Source: Rhodococcus rhodnii (lineage in GTDB: Bacteria; Actinomycetota; Actinomycetes; Mycobacteriales; Pseudonocardiaceae). From it: a stretch of 64,000 bases of DNA. The notes beneath the pieces are model-generated. The model did no database searches, had not been told where the DNA came from, and was given only the letters and a program-made list of their open reading frames with translations. The position numbers and the translations under genes were made by a program. Positions 12,622 to 22,092 of the stretch are shown here, piece after piece. Location of the stretch: contig JOAA01000021.1 of NCBI GenBank assembly GCA_000720375.1, positions 62,001-126,000 on the forward strand, read 5' to 3'. The stretch's first letter is position 1, and each line of letters starts with the position of its first letter.

Positions 12622-13974
12622 ATGGATGATGTGCTCGCGCTCTTCCACGATGTGGTGGCGACCGTTCCGGCGTATCCCAAGTTCCTTGCCGAGCACGGGG
12701 TCGACCCGGCCTCTGCACAGTCCTTTGCGGACTTTCAGCGGCTGCCGCTGACTTCGAAGAAGAACTATCAGAGCCGGTATCCGCTGGCCGAATTGTGCCG
12801 GGGCGGGCGGATCGGGGACATGATCTCGGTGTCGTCCGGTTCGTCGGGTACGCCCACGATCTGGCCGCGGTCGGTCGCGGACGAACTGCACATCGCCAAG
12901 CGGTTCGAGCAGGTGTTCCGGGCTTTCGAGGCGGACACCAAGACCACGCTCGCGGTGGTCTGCTTCCCGTTGGGCACGTGGGTCGGCGGGTTGTTCACGC
13001 TCGCTTGCGTACGACACCTCGCCACACAGGGATTCCCGATCACGTCCGTGGCCCCCGGCAACAACAAAGCTGAGATCCTGCGGGTGATTCCGGAGCTGGC
13101 ACCGCATTTCGACCAGGTCGTGCTGCTGGGGTACCCGCCGTTCGTCAAGGACGTCATCGACTCCGGGGCAGGCTGGGCGTCCTACGACATCAAGATGGTC
13201 TTCGCCGGCGAGGTGTTCAGCGAGGAGTGGCGTGATCTCGTGGCTTCGCGGGCAGGGGTGAAAAACCCGGTCCACGGGATGGCTTCGCTGTACGGCACCG
13301 CGGACGCAGGGGTACTGGGCAACGAGACGCCGAAGTCGGTGTCGGTCCGGCGTTTTCTCGCCACCCGGCCGGATCTGGCCAGGGAGCTCTTCGGTGACTC
13401 CCGGCTGCCGACTCTCGTTCAGTACGATCCGCGGAGCCGGTTCTTCGAGGTCCACAATGGAACGTTGCTGTTCTCCGGGGACAACGGCGTTCCGTTGATC
13501 CGCTACCACATCGCCGACGAGGGCGGCGTGATTCCGCACGAGGACATGCTGGAGTTCTGCGACACCAACGGGTTCACTCCGACCGACGGGCCTGATCTGC
13601 CGTTTGTCTTCGTGTTCGGCCGGTCGCTGTTCACCGTGTCGTACTTCGGCGCGAACATCTACCCGGAGAACGTCACTGTCGGCTTGGAGCAGCCGGGCAT
13701 CAGCGACTGGGTGACCGGGAAGTTCGTCCTGGAAACCTATGAGGACGAAGACCGCGACCGGCGCCTGCGGGTCACGGTCGAACTGGCACCAGGGCAAAGC
13801 GGCGACAAGGCCAGGATCGCCGAGGAAATCCTGGCCCAACTGCGCAGGCTGAACAGCGAGTTCGCCAACTACGTCCCGGCCGAGCGGCAGCTACCGGAGG
13901 TGGTGCTGCGCCCGGCCGGCGATCCGGAGTACTTCCCCGTCGGCGTCAAGCATCGCTACACGCGGCCGTCGTGA
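12622..13974 (+). CDS. PaaK/CapK-like adenylate-forming enzyme
   Basis: Member of the phenylacetate-CoA ligase superfamily, which activates a carboxylate with ATP. 450 aa from ATG 12622, just after GGGGG. Motifs are SVSSGSSGTPTIWPR (ATP P-loop equivalent), GMASLYGTADAGVLGNE (aromatic/AMP motif), LIRYHIADEG and FVFGRSLFTVSYFGANIYPE. An upstream extension to 12502 would translate the repeat cluster and is rejected. It stands alone, so the acyl substrate and whether CoA is the acceptor are unknown. The stop TGA lies within a palindrome shared with the convergent cobN gene. Confidence 0.85.
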   Translation: MDDVLALFHDVVATVPAYPKFLAEHGVDPASAQSFADFQRLPLTSKKNYQSRYPLAELCRGGRIGDMISVSSGSSGTPTIWPRSVADELHIAKRFEQVFRAFEADTKTTLAVVCFPLGTWVGGLFTLACVRHLATQGFPITSVAPGNNKAEILRVIPELAPHFDQVVLLGYPPFVKDVIDSGAGWASYDIKMVFAGEVFSEEWRDLVASRAGVKNPVHGMASLYGTADAGVLGNETPKSVSVRRFLATRPDLARELFGDSRLPTLVQYDPRSRFFEVHNGTLLFSGDNGVPLIRYHIADEGGVIPHEDMLEFCDTNGFTPTDGPDLPFVFVFGRSLFTVSYFGANIYPENVTVGLEQPGISDWVTGKFVLETYEDEDRDRRLRVTVELAPGQSGDKARIAEEILAQLRRLNSEFANYVPAERQLPEVVLRPAGDPEYFPVGVKHRYTRPS

Positions 13975-14012
13975 GTGTTTTGGCCGGTTCTAACCGGCCG
14001 AAACACTCACGA
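13969..14012. terminator. Bidirectional palindromic terminator, copy 1 of a repeat family
   Basis: GTGAGTGTTTTGGCCGGTT (13971-13989) pairs with 13992-14010, with one G-T mismatch and a 2-nt loop, extended by 2 bp. It lies where the PaaK-like gene and cobN converge, and the TGA stop of each gene lies in one arm. A nearly identical element occurs at 26197-26244. Confidence 0.85.
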
Positions 14013-17000
14013 GCCTTCCAGGTCGCCTTCCGTCGCGAGGTACACCGCACGCAAGGCGTCGAGGGTGCTCTGCTCGGGGTGTTCCCACATGCCGCGGTCG
14101 GCCGCTTCGAGCAGCCGCTCGGAAATCCCGTGCAGCGCCCATGGGTTCGCTTCGGCCAGGAATTTCTGGTTTTCCGGATCGAGCACGTACGAAGCGGCGA
14201 GCTGCTCGTACATCCAGTCGGCCACCACACCGGTGGTGGCGTCGTAACCGAACAGGTAGTCCACAGTGGCCGCGAGCTCGAAAGCGCCTTTGTAGCCGTG
14301 CTTGCGCATCGCGGCGAGCCAGCGCGGGTTCACCACGCGGGCACGGAAGATCCGCGTGGTCTCCTCGTTCAGCGTTCGCGTGCGCACCGCGTCCGGACGC
14401 GTACTGTCGCCCACGTAAGCAGCGGGCGCCTTGCCGGTGAGCGCACGGACGGTCGCGATCATGCCACCGTGGTACTGGAAGTAGTCGTCTGAGTCGGCGA
14501 TGTCGTGTTCGCGGGTGTCGATGTTCTTGGCTGCCACCGCGATCCGTTTGTACGACGTCTCCATGTCCTGGCGCGCCTGGACTCCGTCGAGGCCACGGCC
14601 GTAGGCGTAACCGCCCCACACCGCGTAGACCTCGGCCAGATCGGCGTCGTCACGCCAGTTGCGGCTGTCGATCAACGGCAGAATGCCCGCGCCATACGCG
14701 CCTGGCTTGGAGCCGAAGATTCGCATCGTGGCGCGCCGTGAGTCGCCGTGCTCCTGGCGGTCAGCGTCCACATGCGCCTTGACGAAGTTTTGATCAAGGG
14801 GTTCATCAAGGGCCGCAACCATTTGCACGGCATCGTCAAGCAGTGCCACCACGTGCGGGAACGCGTCACGGAAGAAGCCGCTGATGCGCACGGTCACGTC
14901 AATACGAGGCCTTCCCAATTCGGAAAGGGGGATCACCTCAAGGCCGGAGACGCGCCGGGACTGGTCGTCCCACTTCGGCCGGACACCAATGAGGGCAAGG
15001 ACTTCCGCGATGTCGTCACCCGCGGTCCGCATCGCCGACGTACCCCACACCGAAAGCCCGACCGACGGCGGCCATTCCCCGGTGTCCTGGCGATACCGGT
15101 TCAGCAGCGAGTCGGCCATGGCCTGGCCGGTCTCCCACGCCAAGCGCGACGGCACGGCCTTCGGGTCGACCGAGTAGAAGTTACGCCCGGTCGGCAGCAC
15201 GTTGATCAGCCCACGCAACGGCGAACCGCTCGGCCCGGCCGGAATGTACCCGCCGTCCAAGGCATGCAGCACGTGGTCGAGTTCGTCGGTCGTACGAGCC
15301 AACCGAGGCACGACCTCGGTCGCCGCGAAAACCATGATCTTCTCGACGACATCGTCGGAGCGACCGAGCACTTCGGACACCACGCCGGAAGCCGCCCCTG
15401 CATCCCATGACGCGTTCTCCATGCCCTCGACCAGCGCACGCGCGGTGGCTTCGACCGTGTCGACCGCGGTCCTGTCGGAGTCCTTTTCGGACAAGCCCAG
15501 GGCTTCGCGCAGGCCTGGCAGCGCGTCGGCTTGGCCGCCCCACATCTGCCGTGCCTGCAACATGGCCAGCACGAGGTTGACCCGCGCCTCACCTTCCGGC
15601 GCGAGACCGAGAACGTGCAGGCCGTCGCGGATCTGGACGTCCTTGACCTCGCAGAGCCAGCCGTCGACGTGTAGCAGGAAGTCGTCGAACTCGGCGTCGT
15701 GCGGCCGGTCCTCGAGGCCAAGGTCGTGGTCGAGCTTGGCGGCCTGGATCAACGTCCAGATCTGCGCACGGATCGCCGGCAGTTTCGCCGGGTCCATCGC
15801 GGCGATGTTCGCGTGCTCGTCGAGGAGCTGTTCCAGGCGTGCGATGTCGCCGTAGCTGTCGGCACGAGACATCGGCGGCACAAGGTGATCGACCAACGTG
15901 GCGTGGGTGCGGCGTTTGGCCTGCGTTCCCTCGCCAGGGTCGTTGACCAGGAACGGGTAGATCAGCGGAATGTCGCCGAGCGCCGCGTCCGGGCCGCATC
16001 CGGCGGACATGCCGACGGTCTTGCCGGGCAGCCACTCCAGGTTGCCGTGCTTGCCGACGTGCACCATCGCGTGCGCGCGGAACTCCTCGGCGAGCCAACG
16101 GTACGCGGCCAGGTAGTGGTGGCTCGGCGGCAGATCCGGGTCGTGGTAGATGGCGATCGGGTTCTCGCCGAACCCGCGTGGCGGCTGGACCATCACGACG
16201 ATGTTGTTGGCCTGCAACGCGGCCAGCACGATCTCACCGTCCGGATCGGACGACCGGTCGACGAACAGCTCACCGGGAGCCTGCCCCCAGTGCTCCTCGA
16301 TCGCTTCCCGCGCGTCCTGCGGCAGCTTCTCGAAAGAAGCCCGGTACTTCGCCGCCGAGATGCGGATCGGATTGCCCGTGAGCTGTTCCTCGGTCAACCA
16401 GTCCGCGTCCTGGCCGCCCGCGGCGATCAACGCGTGGATCAGGGCGTCGCCGTCCTGGGCCTCGACGCCGGGCAACTCACCGACGTCGTAACCACGTTCC
16501 TTCATGGCGGCCAGCAGCCGGACGACACTCGCCGGGGTGTCGAGGCCGACCGCGTTGCCGATCCGGGAGTGCTTGGTCGGGTACGCCGACAACATGACCA
16601 CGATCCGACGCTCGGACGGCGGGATGTGGCGCAGTGACGCGTGCCGTACCGCGATGCCCGCGACCCGGGCCGCACGCTCCTCGTCGGCGACGTAGACGGT
16701 CAGGCCGTCCTCGTCGATCTCCTTGAAGGAGAACGGAACGGTGATGATCCGGCCGTCGAACTCCGGGATCGCGACCTGCGTCGCGGTGTCGAGCGGCGAC
16801 AGGCCGTCGTCGTTCTCGTTCCAGCTCGACCGGCTCGTGGTCAGGCAAAGTCCTTGCAGGATCGGGACATCCAAGGCCGCGAGGGCGCCGACGTCCCAAG
16901 CCTCGTCGTCGCCTCCGGCCGAGGCCGCGGCGGGCTTCGTGCCACCGGCGGCGAGCACGGTCACAACAAGCGCGTCCGCCTTGCCGAGCGTCGCCAGCAG

Positions 17001-17594
17001 TTCCGGCTCGGCGGTTCTCAGCGACGAACAGAACACGGGCATCGCCTGCCCGCCCGCGGCTTCGATGGCGTCGCAGAGAGTGTGGATGAAGGCCGTGTTC
17101 CCGGCCATGTGGTGCGCGCGGTAGTACAGCACCGCGACGACCGGGCCGTCGCCCTTGGATTCACGCTCCAGCAGGCCCCAGTTCGGCGCGGCCACCGGTG
17201 GGTTGAAGCCGAGCCCGGTCAGCAGAACGGTGTCCGACAGGAAGTTGAACAGCTCGGTGAGGTTCTGCGGGCCGCCGTGCGCCAGGTAGGCGTGGGCCTC
17301 GGCGCAGACGCCACCAGGCACAGTGGAGAGTTCCATCAGCTCGGCGTCCGGCTGTTGCTCACCGCCGAGCACGACCACCGGACGCGGCCCGGCTAGCAAC
17401 GCGTCGAGACCGTCCTCCCAGGCCCTGCGGCCGCCGAGAATACGGACCACGACCAGGTCGGCACCGTCGACCAACGAAGGAAGGTCGTCGACCTCGAGCC
17501 TGGCCGGGTTGCCGAGGCGGAAATCGGCGCCGCTGGCCCTGGCGGACAACAGATCGGTGTCGGACGTCGACAGCAGCAGGATCACGCGGCTCAC
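14007..17594 (-). CDS. cobN: Cobaltochelatase subunit CobN
   Basis: Large subunit of the aerobic cobaltochelatase, which inserts Co2+ into hydrogenobyrinic acid a,c-diamide with ATP and CobS/CobT-type partners; cytoplasmic cobalamin synthesis. 1195 aa, the usual CobN length, with characteristic segments such as HVGKHGNLEWLPGKTVG, CGPDAALGDIPLIYPFLVNDPGEG and DDYFQYHGGMIATVRALTG. GTG start at 17594 with GGGGGAG upstream. A cobalamin riboswitch precedes it on the same strand, so it should be shut off when B12 is plentiful. The chelatase ATPase partners are not in this window. Confidence 0.96.
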   Translation of the reverse strand: MSRVILLLSTSDTDLLSARASGADFRLGNPARLEVDDLPSLVDGADLVVVRILGGRRAWEDGLDALLAGPRPVVVLGGEQQPDAELMELSTVPGGVCAEAHAYLAHGGPQNLTELFNFLSDTVLLTGLGFNPPVAAPNWGLLERESKGDGPVVAVLYYRAHHMAGNTAFIHTLCDAIEAAGGQAMPVFCSSLRTAEPELLATLGKADALVVTVLAAGGTKPAAASAGGDDEAWDVGALAALDVPILQGLCLTTSRSSWNENDDGLSPLDTATQVAIPEFDGRIITVPFSFKEIDEDGLTVYVADEERAARVAGIAVRHASLRHIPPSERRIVVMLSAYPTKHSRIGNAVGLDTPASVVRLLAAMKERGYDVGELPGVEAQDGDALIHALIAAGGQDADWLTEEQLTGNPIRISAAKYRASFEKLPQDAREAIEEHWGQAPGELFVDRSSDPDGEIVLAALQANNIVVMVQPPRGFGENPIAIYHDPDLPPSHHYLAAYRWLAEEFRAHAMVHVGKHGNLEWLPGKTVGMSAGCGPDAALGDIPLIYPFLVNDPGEGTQAKRRTHATLVDHLVPPMSRADSYGDIARLEQLLDEHANIAAMDPAKLPAIRAQIWTLIQAAKLDHDLGLEDRPHDAEFDDFLLHVDGWLCEVKDVQIRDGLHVLGLAPEGEARVNLVLAMLQARQMWGGQADALPGLREALGLSEKDSDRTAVDTVEATARALVEGMENASWDAGAASGVVSEVLGRSDDVVEKIMVFAATEVVPRLARTTDELDHVLHALDGGYIPAGPSGSPLRGLINVLPTGRNFYSVDPKAVPSRLAWETGQAMADSLLNRYRQDTGEWPPSVGLSVWGTSAMRTAGDDIAEVLALIGVRPKWDDQSRRVSGLEVIPLSELGRPRIDVTVRISGFFRDAFPHVVALLDDAVQMVAALDEPLDQNFVKAHVDADRQEHGDSRRATMRIFGSKPGAYGAGILPLIDSRNWRDDADLAEVYAVWGGYAYGRGLDGVQARQDMETSYKRIAVAAKNIDTREHDIADSDDYFQYHGGMIATVRALTGKAPAAYVGDSTRPDAVRTRTLNEETTRIFRARVVNPRWLAAMRKHGYKGAFELAATVDYLFGYDATTGVVADWMYEQLAASYVLDPENQKFLAEANPWALHGISERLLEAADRGMWEHPEQSTLDALRAVYLATEGDLEGS

Positions 17595-17639
17595 TCCACT
17601 CCCCCGAGGTCCTCGCCCCGAGACGCAGGTACGCGACGA

Positions 17640-17770
17640 GCAGAAGTGTCTGGCTCCCGGGGCAACCCGGTGACAGTGGCGGGACCGCGCCGGACTCGCA
17701 CCGGCTTCCTCACTGCTTCGTCGTTCTCGCTGACCCTACCTGTTCCCGTGAGCCTGCCCAGAGAGCCGGA
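17640..17770 (-). promoter_or_regulatory. Cobalamin riboswitch upstream of cobN
   Basis: Read on the minus strand, AGCCGGTGCGAGTCCGGC and GGTCCCGCCACTGTCA (17671-17706) match the conserved B12-box core, preceded by GGGAACAGG and followed by AGCCAGACAC (17646-17655) closing the structure. It lies about 50 nt before the cobN start and overlaps its ribosome-site region at a distance typical for translational or attenuation control. Exact ends are estimated. Confidence 0.9.
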
Positions 17771-17871
17771 GGGCTGGTCTGAACGTGCGCTACGTCTCAG
17801 TAAGGTCACGCCCGGAACCAGACACTCCGCATGAAACTCTCACCTGCGCGTGAGACACCGGGAGGCGATAA

Positions 17872-18162
17872 GTGGGCTACGAGGTCGTGATCGACTCGCT
17901 GAGGAAGGCATCCGCGGCCGCGGGTGACGCGGCTTCCCAGGCGGGCAAGGTCCAACTGGGGGCGGCCATCGACGACGTGGGCCCGGCCATGCCGGGCAGC
18001 CGCTCGGGTCCGGCGGCGGGCTCGCTCGCCACGAACTGGACCAACCAGGTCAAGACCTGGGCCGCGGACGCTCAGGCCTACGGCGAGAACTTGTCCAAGG
18101 CGGCTGACCACTACGCGGCCAACGAGGAAGCGGCCAAGGCCGACTTCCAGGGCATGGGATAG
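17872..18162 (+). CDS. Small helical WXG100-like / T7SS-associated protein
   Basis: 96-aa protein with no signal peptide, Ala-rich and mostly helical: VIDSLRKASAAAGDAAS, then ATNWTNQVKTWAADAQAYGE. The layout of a short helix, a Trp in the middle and a second helix resembles ESX-1 secretion-associated / WXG100-type proteins, but the exact WXG motif is absent. GTG start with GGGAGG upstream. It ends 3 nt before the alpha/beta hydrolase whose N-terminus is also ESX-like; the two probably act together, perhaps as co-secreted partners or as a chaperone. Confidence 0.7.
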   Translation: MGYEVVIDSLRKASAAAGDAASQAGKVQLGAAIDDVGPAMPGSRSGPAAGSLATNWTNQVKTWAADAQAYGENLSKAADHYAANEEAAKADFQGMG

Positions 18163-18165
18163 CCG

Positions 18166-19875
18166 ATGCCTACCTATGGAGACATCCGCAAATGGCAGTC
18201 CGGCCCGTTGGACACCGCGGTCGGTGACCTCAACCGGTGCTGTGACGAACTGCTTGGCCTGAGCGACGAACTGGCCGCAACAGGGACGCCGCAGGGTTGG
18301 ACCGGGCAGTCGGCCGACCAGGCGCGCGGCAAGCGTGAAGACCTCAACAACCGGATGGAACGGCTGGTGGCTGGGGTGGCCGCGGTCCGCCGGGGGATGG
18401 GCGAGGCGGCTGACGCGGTCGAGGCGCTCGGCCACGCCATCAAGGAAACCGAGGACATCGCGCAGCGGCACCACTTCGTGATCCGGGACGACGGCAGCGT
18501 TGTGGACAACGCACCCGACACCGCACACGACCCGGCGCACATCGACGAGTATTTCCGCGAGCGCCAACGCGTCCAGACCGAACTGGCCGACCGGGTCGAG
18601 CAGGCGGTCCGGCGCGGCACGGACATCGACAACGACCTGGCCGCGATCCTGAGCCGCGCCGACAAGGGTGAGGTCGACGACCAGGGCGCCACGTCACTGC
18701 AGGCCGCCGCCAGCGCGGGCGCCAAGCAGGGCGGCCTGTCCACGCTCGAGCCGCCGAAGGGCGGAACTCCCTACGACAACGCGGGTTGGTGGGACTCGCT
18801 GTCGGAGGCCGAGCGCAAGCAGATCATCGCGCAGAACCCGGACTGGATCGGCAACCTCGACGGCGTGCCAGGTTCGGCCCGTGACGAGGCCAACCGCAAC
18901 CGGATCGACGACGAGCGGGCCAAGCTGGAAGCCCGTAAGCGCGAGCTCGAAGCGGACCTGGACGACAACTGGTTCGGCGGCACGTTCACCAACGCGGACG
19001 CCGAGCTGGAGCACGTCAACGCCAAGCTGGAGTCGCTCAAGAAGATCGAGGAGACATTGGCGCAGCCGGGCGAACGCCAGCTGCTGCTGCTCAACATGTC
19101 GAACGAGCGTGCCGAAGCCGCGATCGCCAACGGCAACGTCGACACCGCGAAGCACGTCGCGGTCTTCACGCCCGGTCTGACCTCGACAGTCGACGGCAGC
19201 ATGAAGGGCTACGACGACGCGATGTACAACTTGCGCCACCGCACCGAGGAAGAACTGGCGCGTTACGGCGACGGCAGTAAAGTCGCCACAGTGACGTGGA
19301 TCGGATATCAGGCGCCTCAAATGGGCGCCCACGGCTTGTTGTTCGACGACAACACTGTGCTTGACGATCACGCCGCACAGGAAGGCGCTAAGAAGCTCGC
19401 GCCGTTCCTGAACGGCATCGACGCGTCGCGGGCCAACGATCCGCACATGACCGCGCTCGGCCATTCCTACGGTTCGACAACCACCGGGATCGCGCTGCAG
19501 CAGAACACCGGGGTCGACAACGCGGTGTTCTACGGCTCGCCGGGACTCGGCACCGACAACGTCGACAAAATCAATGTGCCGACCGGGAATTCGTACTACA
19601 TCGAGGCACGAAAAGACGCGGTCGGCGACTTCGGTTACTTCGGGATCGACCCGAGCCACATGGACGGTATGAACCACGTTTCCGCTAAGGAAACGACACT
19701 GCCGGACGGTCGTCAGCTCAGCGAGTCCACCGGGCACAGCGCCTACATGAACGACAAGAGCACAAGCCAGTACAACCTGAGCGTGGTGGTCGGCGGAATG
19801 CCAGAACGAGCCGTGCGCGACGACGGCAAGGGCTTCGGCGACGTCTTGTCATGGCCTATCCCGGGGACTTACTGA
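18166..19875 (+). CDS. DUF1023-type alpha/beta hydrolase with WXG-like N-terminus
   Basis: 569 aa. Residues 1-150 are helical with WTGQSADQARGKREDL, resembling the N-terminal domain of T7SS substrates. The middle has long charged coiled-coil segments (about 240-300, ARKRELEADLDD and ELEHVNAKLESLKKIEE). The C-terminal part is a DUF1023-like alpha/beta hydrolase with nucleophile elbow GHSYGS (Ser434) and a late His in SSEST-like GHSAYM or MNHVSA. DUF1023 hydrolases in actinobacteria are commonly found behind ESX-like proteins and are presumed cell-envelope or secreted lipases/esterases. Substrate unknown. Its stop overlaps the lipoprotein start (TGATG). Confidence 0.85.
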   Translation: MPTYGDIRKWQSGPLDTAVGDLNRCCDELLGLSDELAATGTPQGWTGQSADQARGKREDLNNRMERLVAGVAAVRRGMGEAADAVEALGHAIKETEDIAQRHHFVIRDDGSVVDNAPDTAHDPAHIDEYFRERQRVQTELADRVEQAVRRGTDIDNDLAAILSRADKGEVDDQGATSLQAAASAGAKQGGLSTLEPPKGGTPYDNAGWWDSLSEAERKQIIAQNPDWIGNLDGVPGSARDEANRNRIDDERAKLEARKRELEADLDDNWFGGTFTNADAELEHVNAKLESLKKIEETLAQPGERQLLLLNMSNERAEAAIANGNVDTAKHVAVFTPGLTSTVDGSMKGYDDAMYNLRHRTEEELARYGDGSKVATVTWIGYQAPQMGAHGLLFDDNTVLDDHAAQEGAKKLAPFLNGIDASRANDPHMTALGHSYGSTTTGIALQQNTGVDNAVFYGSPGLGTDNVDKINVPTGNSYYIEARKDAVGDFGYFGIDPSHMDGMNHVSAKETTLPDGRQLSESTGHSAYMNDKSTSQYNLSVVVGGMPERAVRDDGKGFGDVLSWPIPGTY

Positions 19876-20405
19876 TGCGACTCGTAGCTTTTCTCTGCAC
19901 GGTCTTGCTGCTCGTCGGCGCGTGTGACTCGAAAGGTGGTTCCATGACGAAAGATGAGCAGTTCGCCGAGCTGATGAAGCGGCCGGACATCGAGCAGATC
20001 CACGACGAATACCAGAAGCTGCTCGAGCGGATCCGCAACGAACTGGTGGCCAAGATCGGTATCGCCCCGTGGGTGCCCAAGGACGAGCCTTTTGGCGGCT
20101 CGGGCTGCATGGAGTTCCCGGACATCTCGGACACCAACAAGCGGCGCTACAGCTCCGGCCATTCACCCGGCAACCTGCCCGACGCCAAGTGGCCGGACGC
20201 GGTGAAATTGGTCGAGTCGATCGCGGGCGAACACGGATTCAAGCTGCACGGCGCGGTCGTCGACCGGCCGAACGACCACGAGGTCACCTTCGGCAACGAC
20301 TGGGGCGGCGAACTGCTTTTCGGCACGGCCATCAACACCACGCTGAGCGTCAGCAGCGGCTGCCACCTCAGCCGGGCGGCCAAGGAACGTGGCACGCCTG
20401 CCTGA
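19875..20405 (+). CDS. LppA-family lipoprotein
   Basis: 176-aa predicted surface lipoprotein. The signal peptide MRLVAFLCTVLLLVGAC ends in a lipobox with Cys17. The rest (FAELMKRPDIEQIHDEYQKL, GGSGCMEFPDIS) resembles mycobacterial LppA-like proteins of unknown function. Start at ATG 19875 overlaps the TGA of the hydrolase, giving direct translational coupling; a start 24 nt earlier would precede the signal peptide and is less likely. Membrane tethering beside the hydrolase suggests it protects against or anchors that enzyme (inference). Confidence 0.85.
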   Translation: MRLVAFLCTVLLLVGACDSKGGSMTKDEQFAELMKRPDIEQIHDEYQKLLERIRNELVAKIGIAPWVPKDEPFGGSGCMEFPDISDTNKRRYSSGHSPGNLPDAKWPDAVKLVESIAGEHGFKLHGAVVDRPNDHEVTFGNDWGGELLFGTAINTTLSVSSGCHLSRAAKERGTPA

Positions 20406-20428
20406 TTCGCTCGCGTAGCATCCGGCGC

Positions 20429-21469
20429 GTGCCCGCTTCAGCTGACCGCACGCGCCCGGATGCCTGTCCCGGCGCGATCGCCGTGCACCAGGCGGCGGAC
20501 GGCGGGCTCGCCAGGGTCCGGGTGCCCGGTGGAACGTTGACGAACGCCCAGCTCAGGGCCTTGACCGACGCGTCGGCCGAGCTGGGCGACGGCAGTCTGG
20601 AGCTGACGTCCCGGGCGAACGTCCAGATCCGGGCGCTGGCCGCGGGTGCCGAGGTCGAGCTGGCTTCCCGGTTATGGGCGGCCGGGCTTTTGCCGTCGCT
20701 GTCGCATGAACGTGTGCGCAACATCATCGCTTCGCCGTTGGGTGATGATCAACACCTGGTCGATTCGCTGGACAAGGCCCTGTGCGCCGAGCCCGAGCTG
20801 GCGAACCTGCCGGGCCGGTTTCTGATCACAGTGGACGACGGCCGCGGCGACGTGAGCGGACTCGGTGGCGACATCGGCCTGCACGGCAACGCCCTCCTGC
20901 TGGCAGGCAAGGACACCGGGCTGCGCGTTGACGATCCCGTCACGGCCGTGATCCAGGCCGCGCTGGAGTTCCAACGGATCCGGGGGGACGCGTGGCGTCT
21001 GGCCGAAGTATCCGATGGCGCACAACGAATCGTGGCCACGCTCGGCACACCTGGTCCAGACCGCATCGACATCCAGCCGGCCTCGACTCGGCCGATCGGC
21101 CGCTTCGGTGACGTGACCGTGGCCGCCGTGCCACTCGGGCGGCTGACCCGAACCCAGGCCTTGCAGCTGTGTGATCTTGCTCCCTGGGTCCGGCTCACCC
21201 CATGGCGTAGCGTCGTGGTTCCGGTTGCTGACGTACCTGGCCTTGTCACCGATCCCGATTCCCCTTGGCACGGCGTGACTGCGTGCGCGGGGCGTCCCGG
21301 CTGCGCGAAGTCGTTGGCCGACGTGCGGGCGGACGCGACGGCCTGGGTGCGGACACGCGAAGACAGGATTCCCGTGCACTGGTCGGGATGTGAGCGGCGA
21401 TGCGGGAAGCCGGCAGGGCACGTGGTGGAAATGATCGCCACCAGCGAGGGGTATCGGAGGAGCGAGTGA
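20429..21469 (+). CDS. cobG: Precorrin-3B synthase CobG
   Basis: Aerobic ring-contraction enzyme: an O2-dependent iron-sulfur monooxygenase that turns precorrin-3A into precorrin-3B. 346 aa, in the nitrite/sulfite reductase ferredoxin-like family, with the 4Fe-4S/siroheme-type pattern C286-x5-C292 ([11 protein letters not shown]) and C321-x3-C325 (GCERRCG). GTG 20429 is the likely start; TAGCAT 7-12 nt before it looks like a -10 element, so the mRNA may be leaderless. The frame is open further upstream, but that would overlap the lipoprotein. The stop overlaps cobH by 4 nt (GTGA). Confidence 0.93.
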   Translation: MPASADRTRPDACPGAIAVHQAADGGLARVRVPGGTLTNAQLRALTDASAELGDGSLELTSRANVQIRALAAGAEVELASRLWAAGLLPSLSHERVRNIIASPLGDDQHLVDSLDKALCAEPELANLPGRFLITVDDGRGDVSGLGGDIGLHGNALLLAGKDTGLRVDDPVTAVIQAALEFQRIRGDAWRLAEVSDGAQRIVATLGTPGPDRIDIQPASTRPIGRFGDVTVAAVPLGRLTRTQALQLCDLAPWVRLTPWRSVVVPVADVPGLVTDPDSPWHGVTACAGRPGCAKSLADVRADATAWVRTREDRIPVHWSGCERRCGKPAGHVVEMIATSEGYRRSE

Positions 21470-22092
21470 GCGAGTACGTGCGGGACGGCGCGGAGATCTA
21501 CCGCCAGTCCTTCGCGACCATCCGTGCCGAGGCGGACCTGGGCGGGCTGCCCGCGGACGTCGCCAAGGTCGCGGTCCGGATGATCCACGCGTGCGGCATG
21601 GTCGATCTCGTCACCGACATCGCCTACTCCCCCAATGCCGTCGCGAAGGCACGTGCCGCTTTGCAAGCGGGCGCACCGATTCTGTGTGACGCACAGATGG
21701 TCGCCGCTGGTGTCACACGGAAGCGACTGCCCGCGGACAACGAGGTCGTGTGCATGCTTGGTGATCCCAGGGTGCCGGACCTCGCCGCGAAGATGGGCAA
21801 CACCCGCAGCGTCGCGGGCTTCGAGCTGCTGCGTGACCGGTTGGGTGATTCCGTTGTGGCGATTGGGAACGCGCCGACCGCGCTGTTCCATCTGCTCGAC
21901 ATGATCGCCGAGGGTGCGCCACGGCCTGCGGCCGTGCTGGGCATCCCGGTCGGATTCGTCGGCGCGGCCGAGTCGAAGGAAGCGTTGGCCGACAACAGTT
22001 TTGGGTTGGAGTATCTGGTGGTTCACGGGCGGCGCGGTGGCAGTGCGATGACCGCGGCGGCCGTGAACGCGATCGCGAGTGAGGTGGAATGA
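21466..22092 (+). CDS. cobH: Precorrin-8X methylmutase CobH
   Basis: Converts precorrin-8X to hydrogenobyrinic acid by a 1,5-methyl shift from C11 to C12. 208 aa; His41 in [12 protein letters not shown] is the catalytic acid of the family, and [17 protein letters not shown] and [16 protein letters not shown] are signature segments. GTG start with GGAGG 5 nt upstream, overlapping the cobG stop; its own stop overlaps cobIJ (ATGA). The three genes form one operon. Confidence 0.96.
   Translation: MSEYVRDGAEIYRQSFATIRAEADLGGLPADVAKVAVRMIHACGMVDLVTDIAYSPNAVAKARAALQAGAPILCDAQMVAAGVTRKRLPADNEVVCMLGDPRVPDLAAKMGNTRSVAGFELLRDRLGDSVVAIGNAPTALFHLLDMIAEGAPRPAAVLGIPVGFVGAAESKEALADNSFGLEYLVVHGRRGGSAMTAAAVNAIASEVE

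Noticed and set aside
20069..20428. Longer N-terminus for cobG
   Set aside because: It would run through the lipoprotein gene in another frame with no family similarity; the GTG at 20429 gives the normal CobG start.
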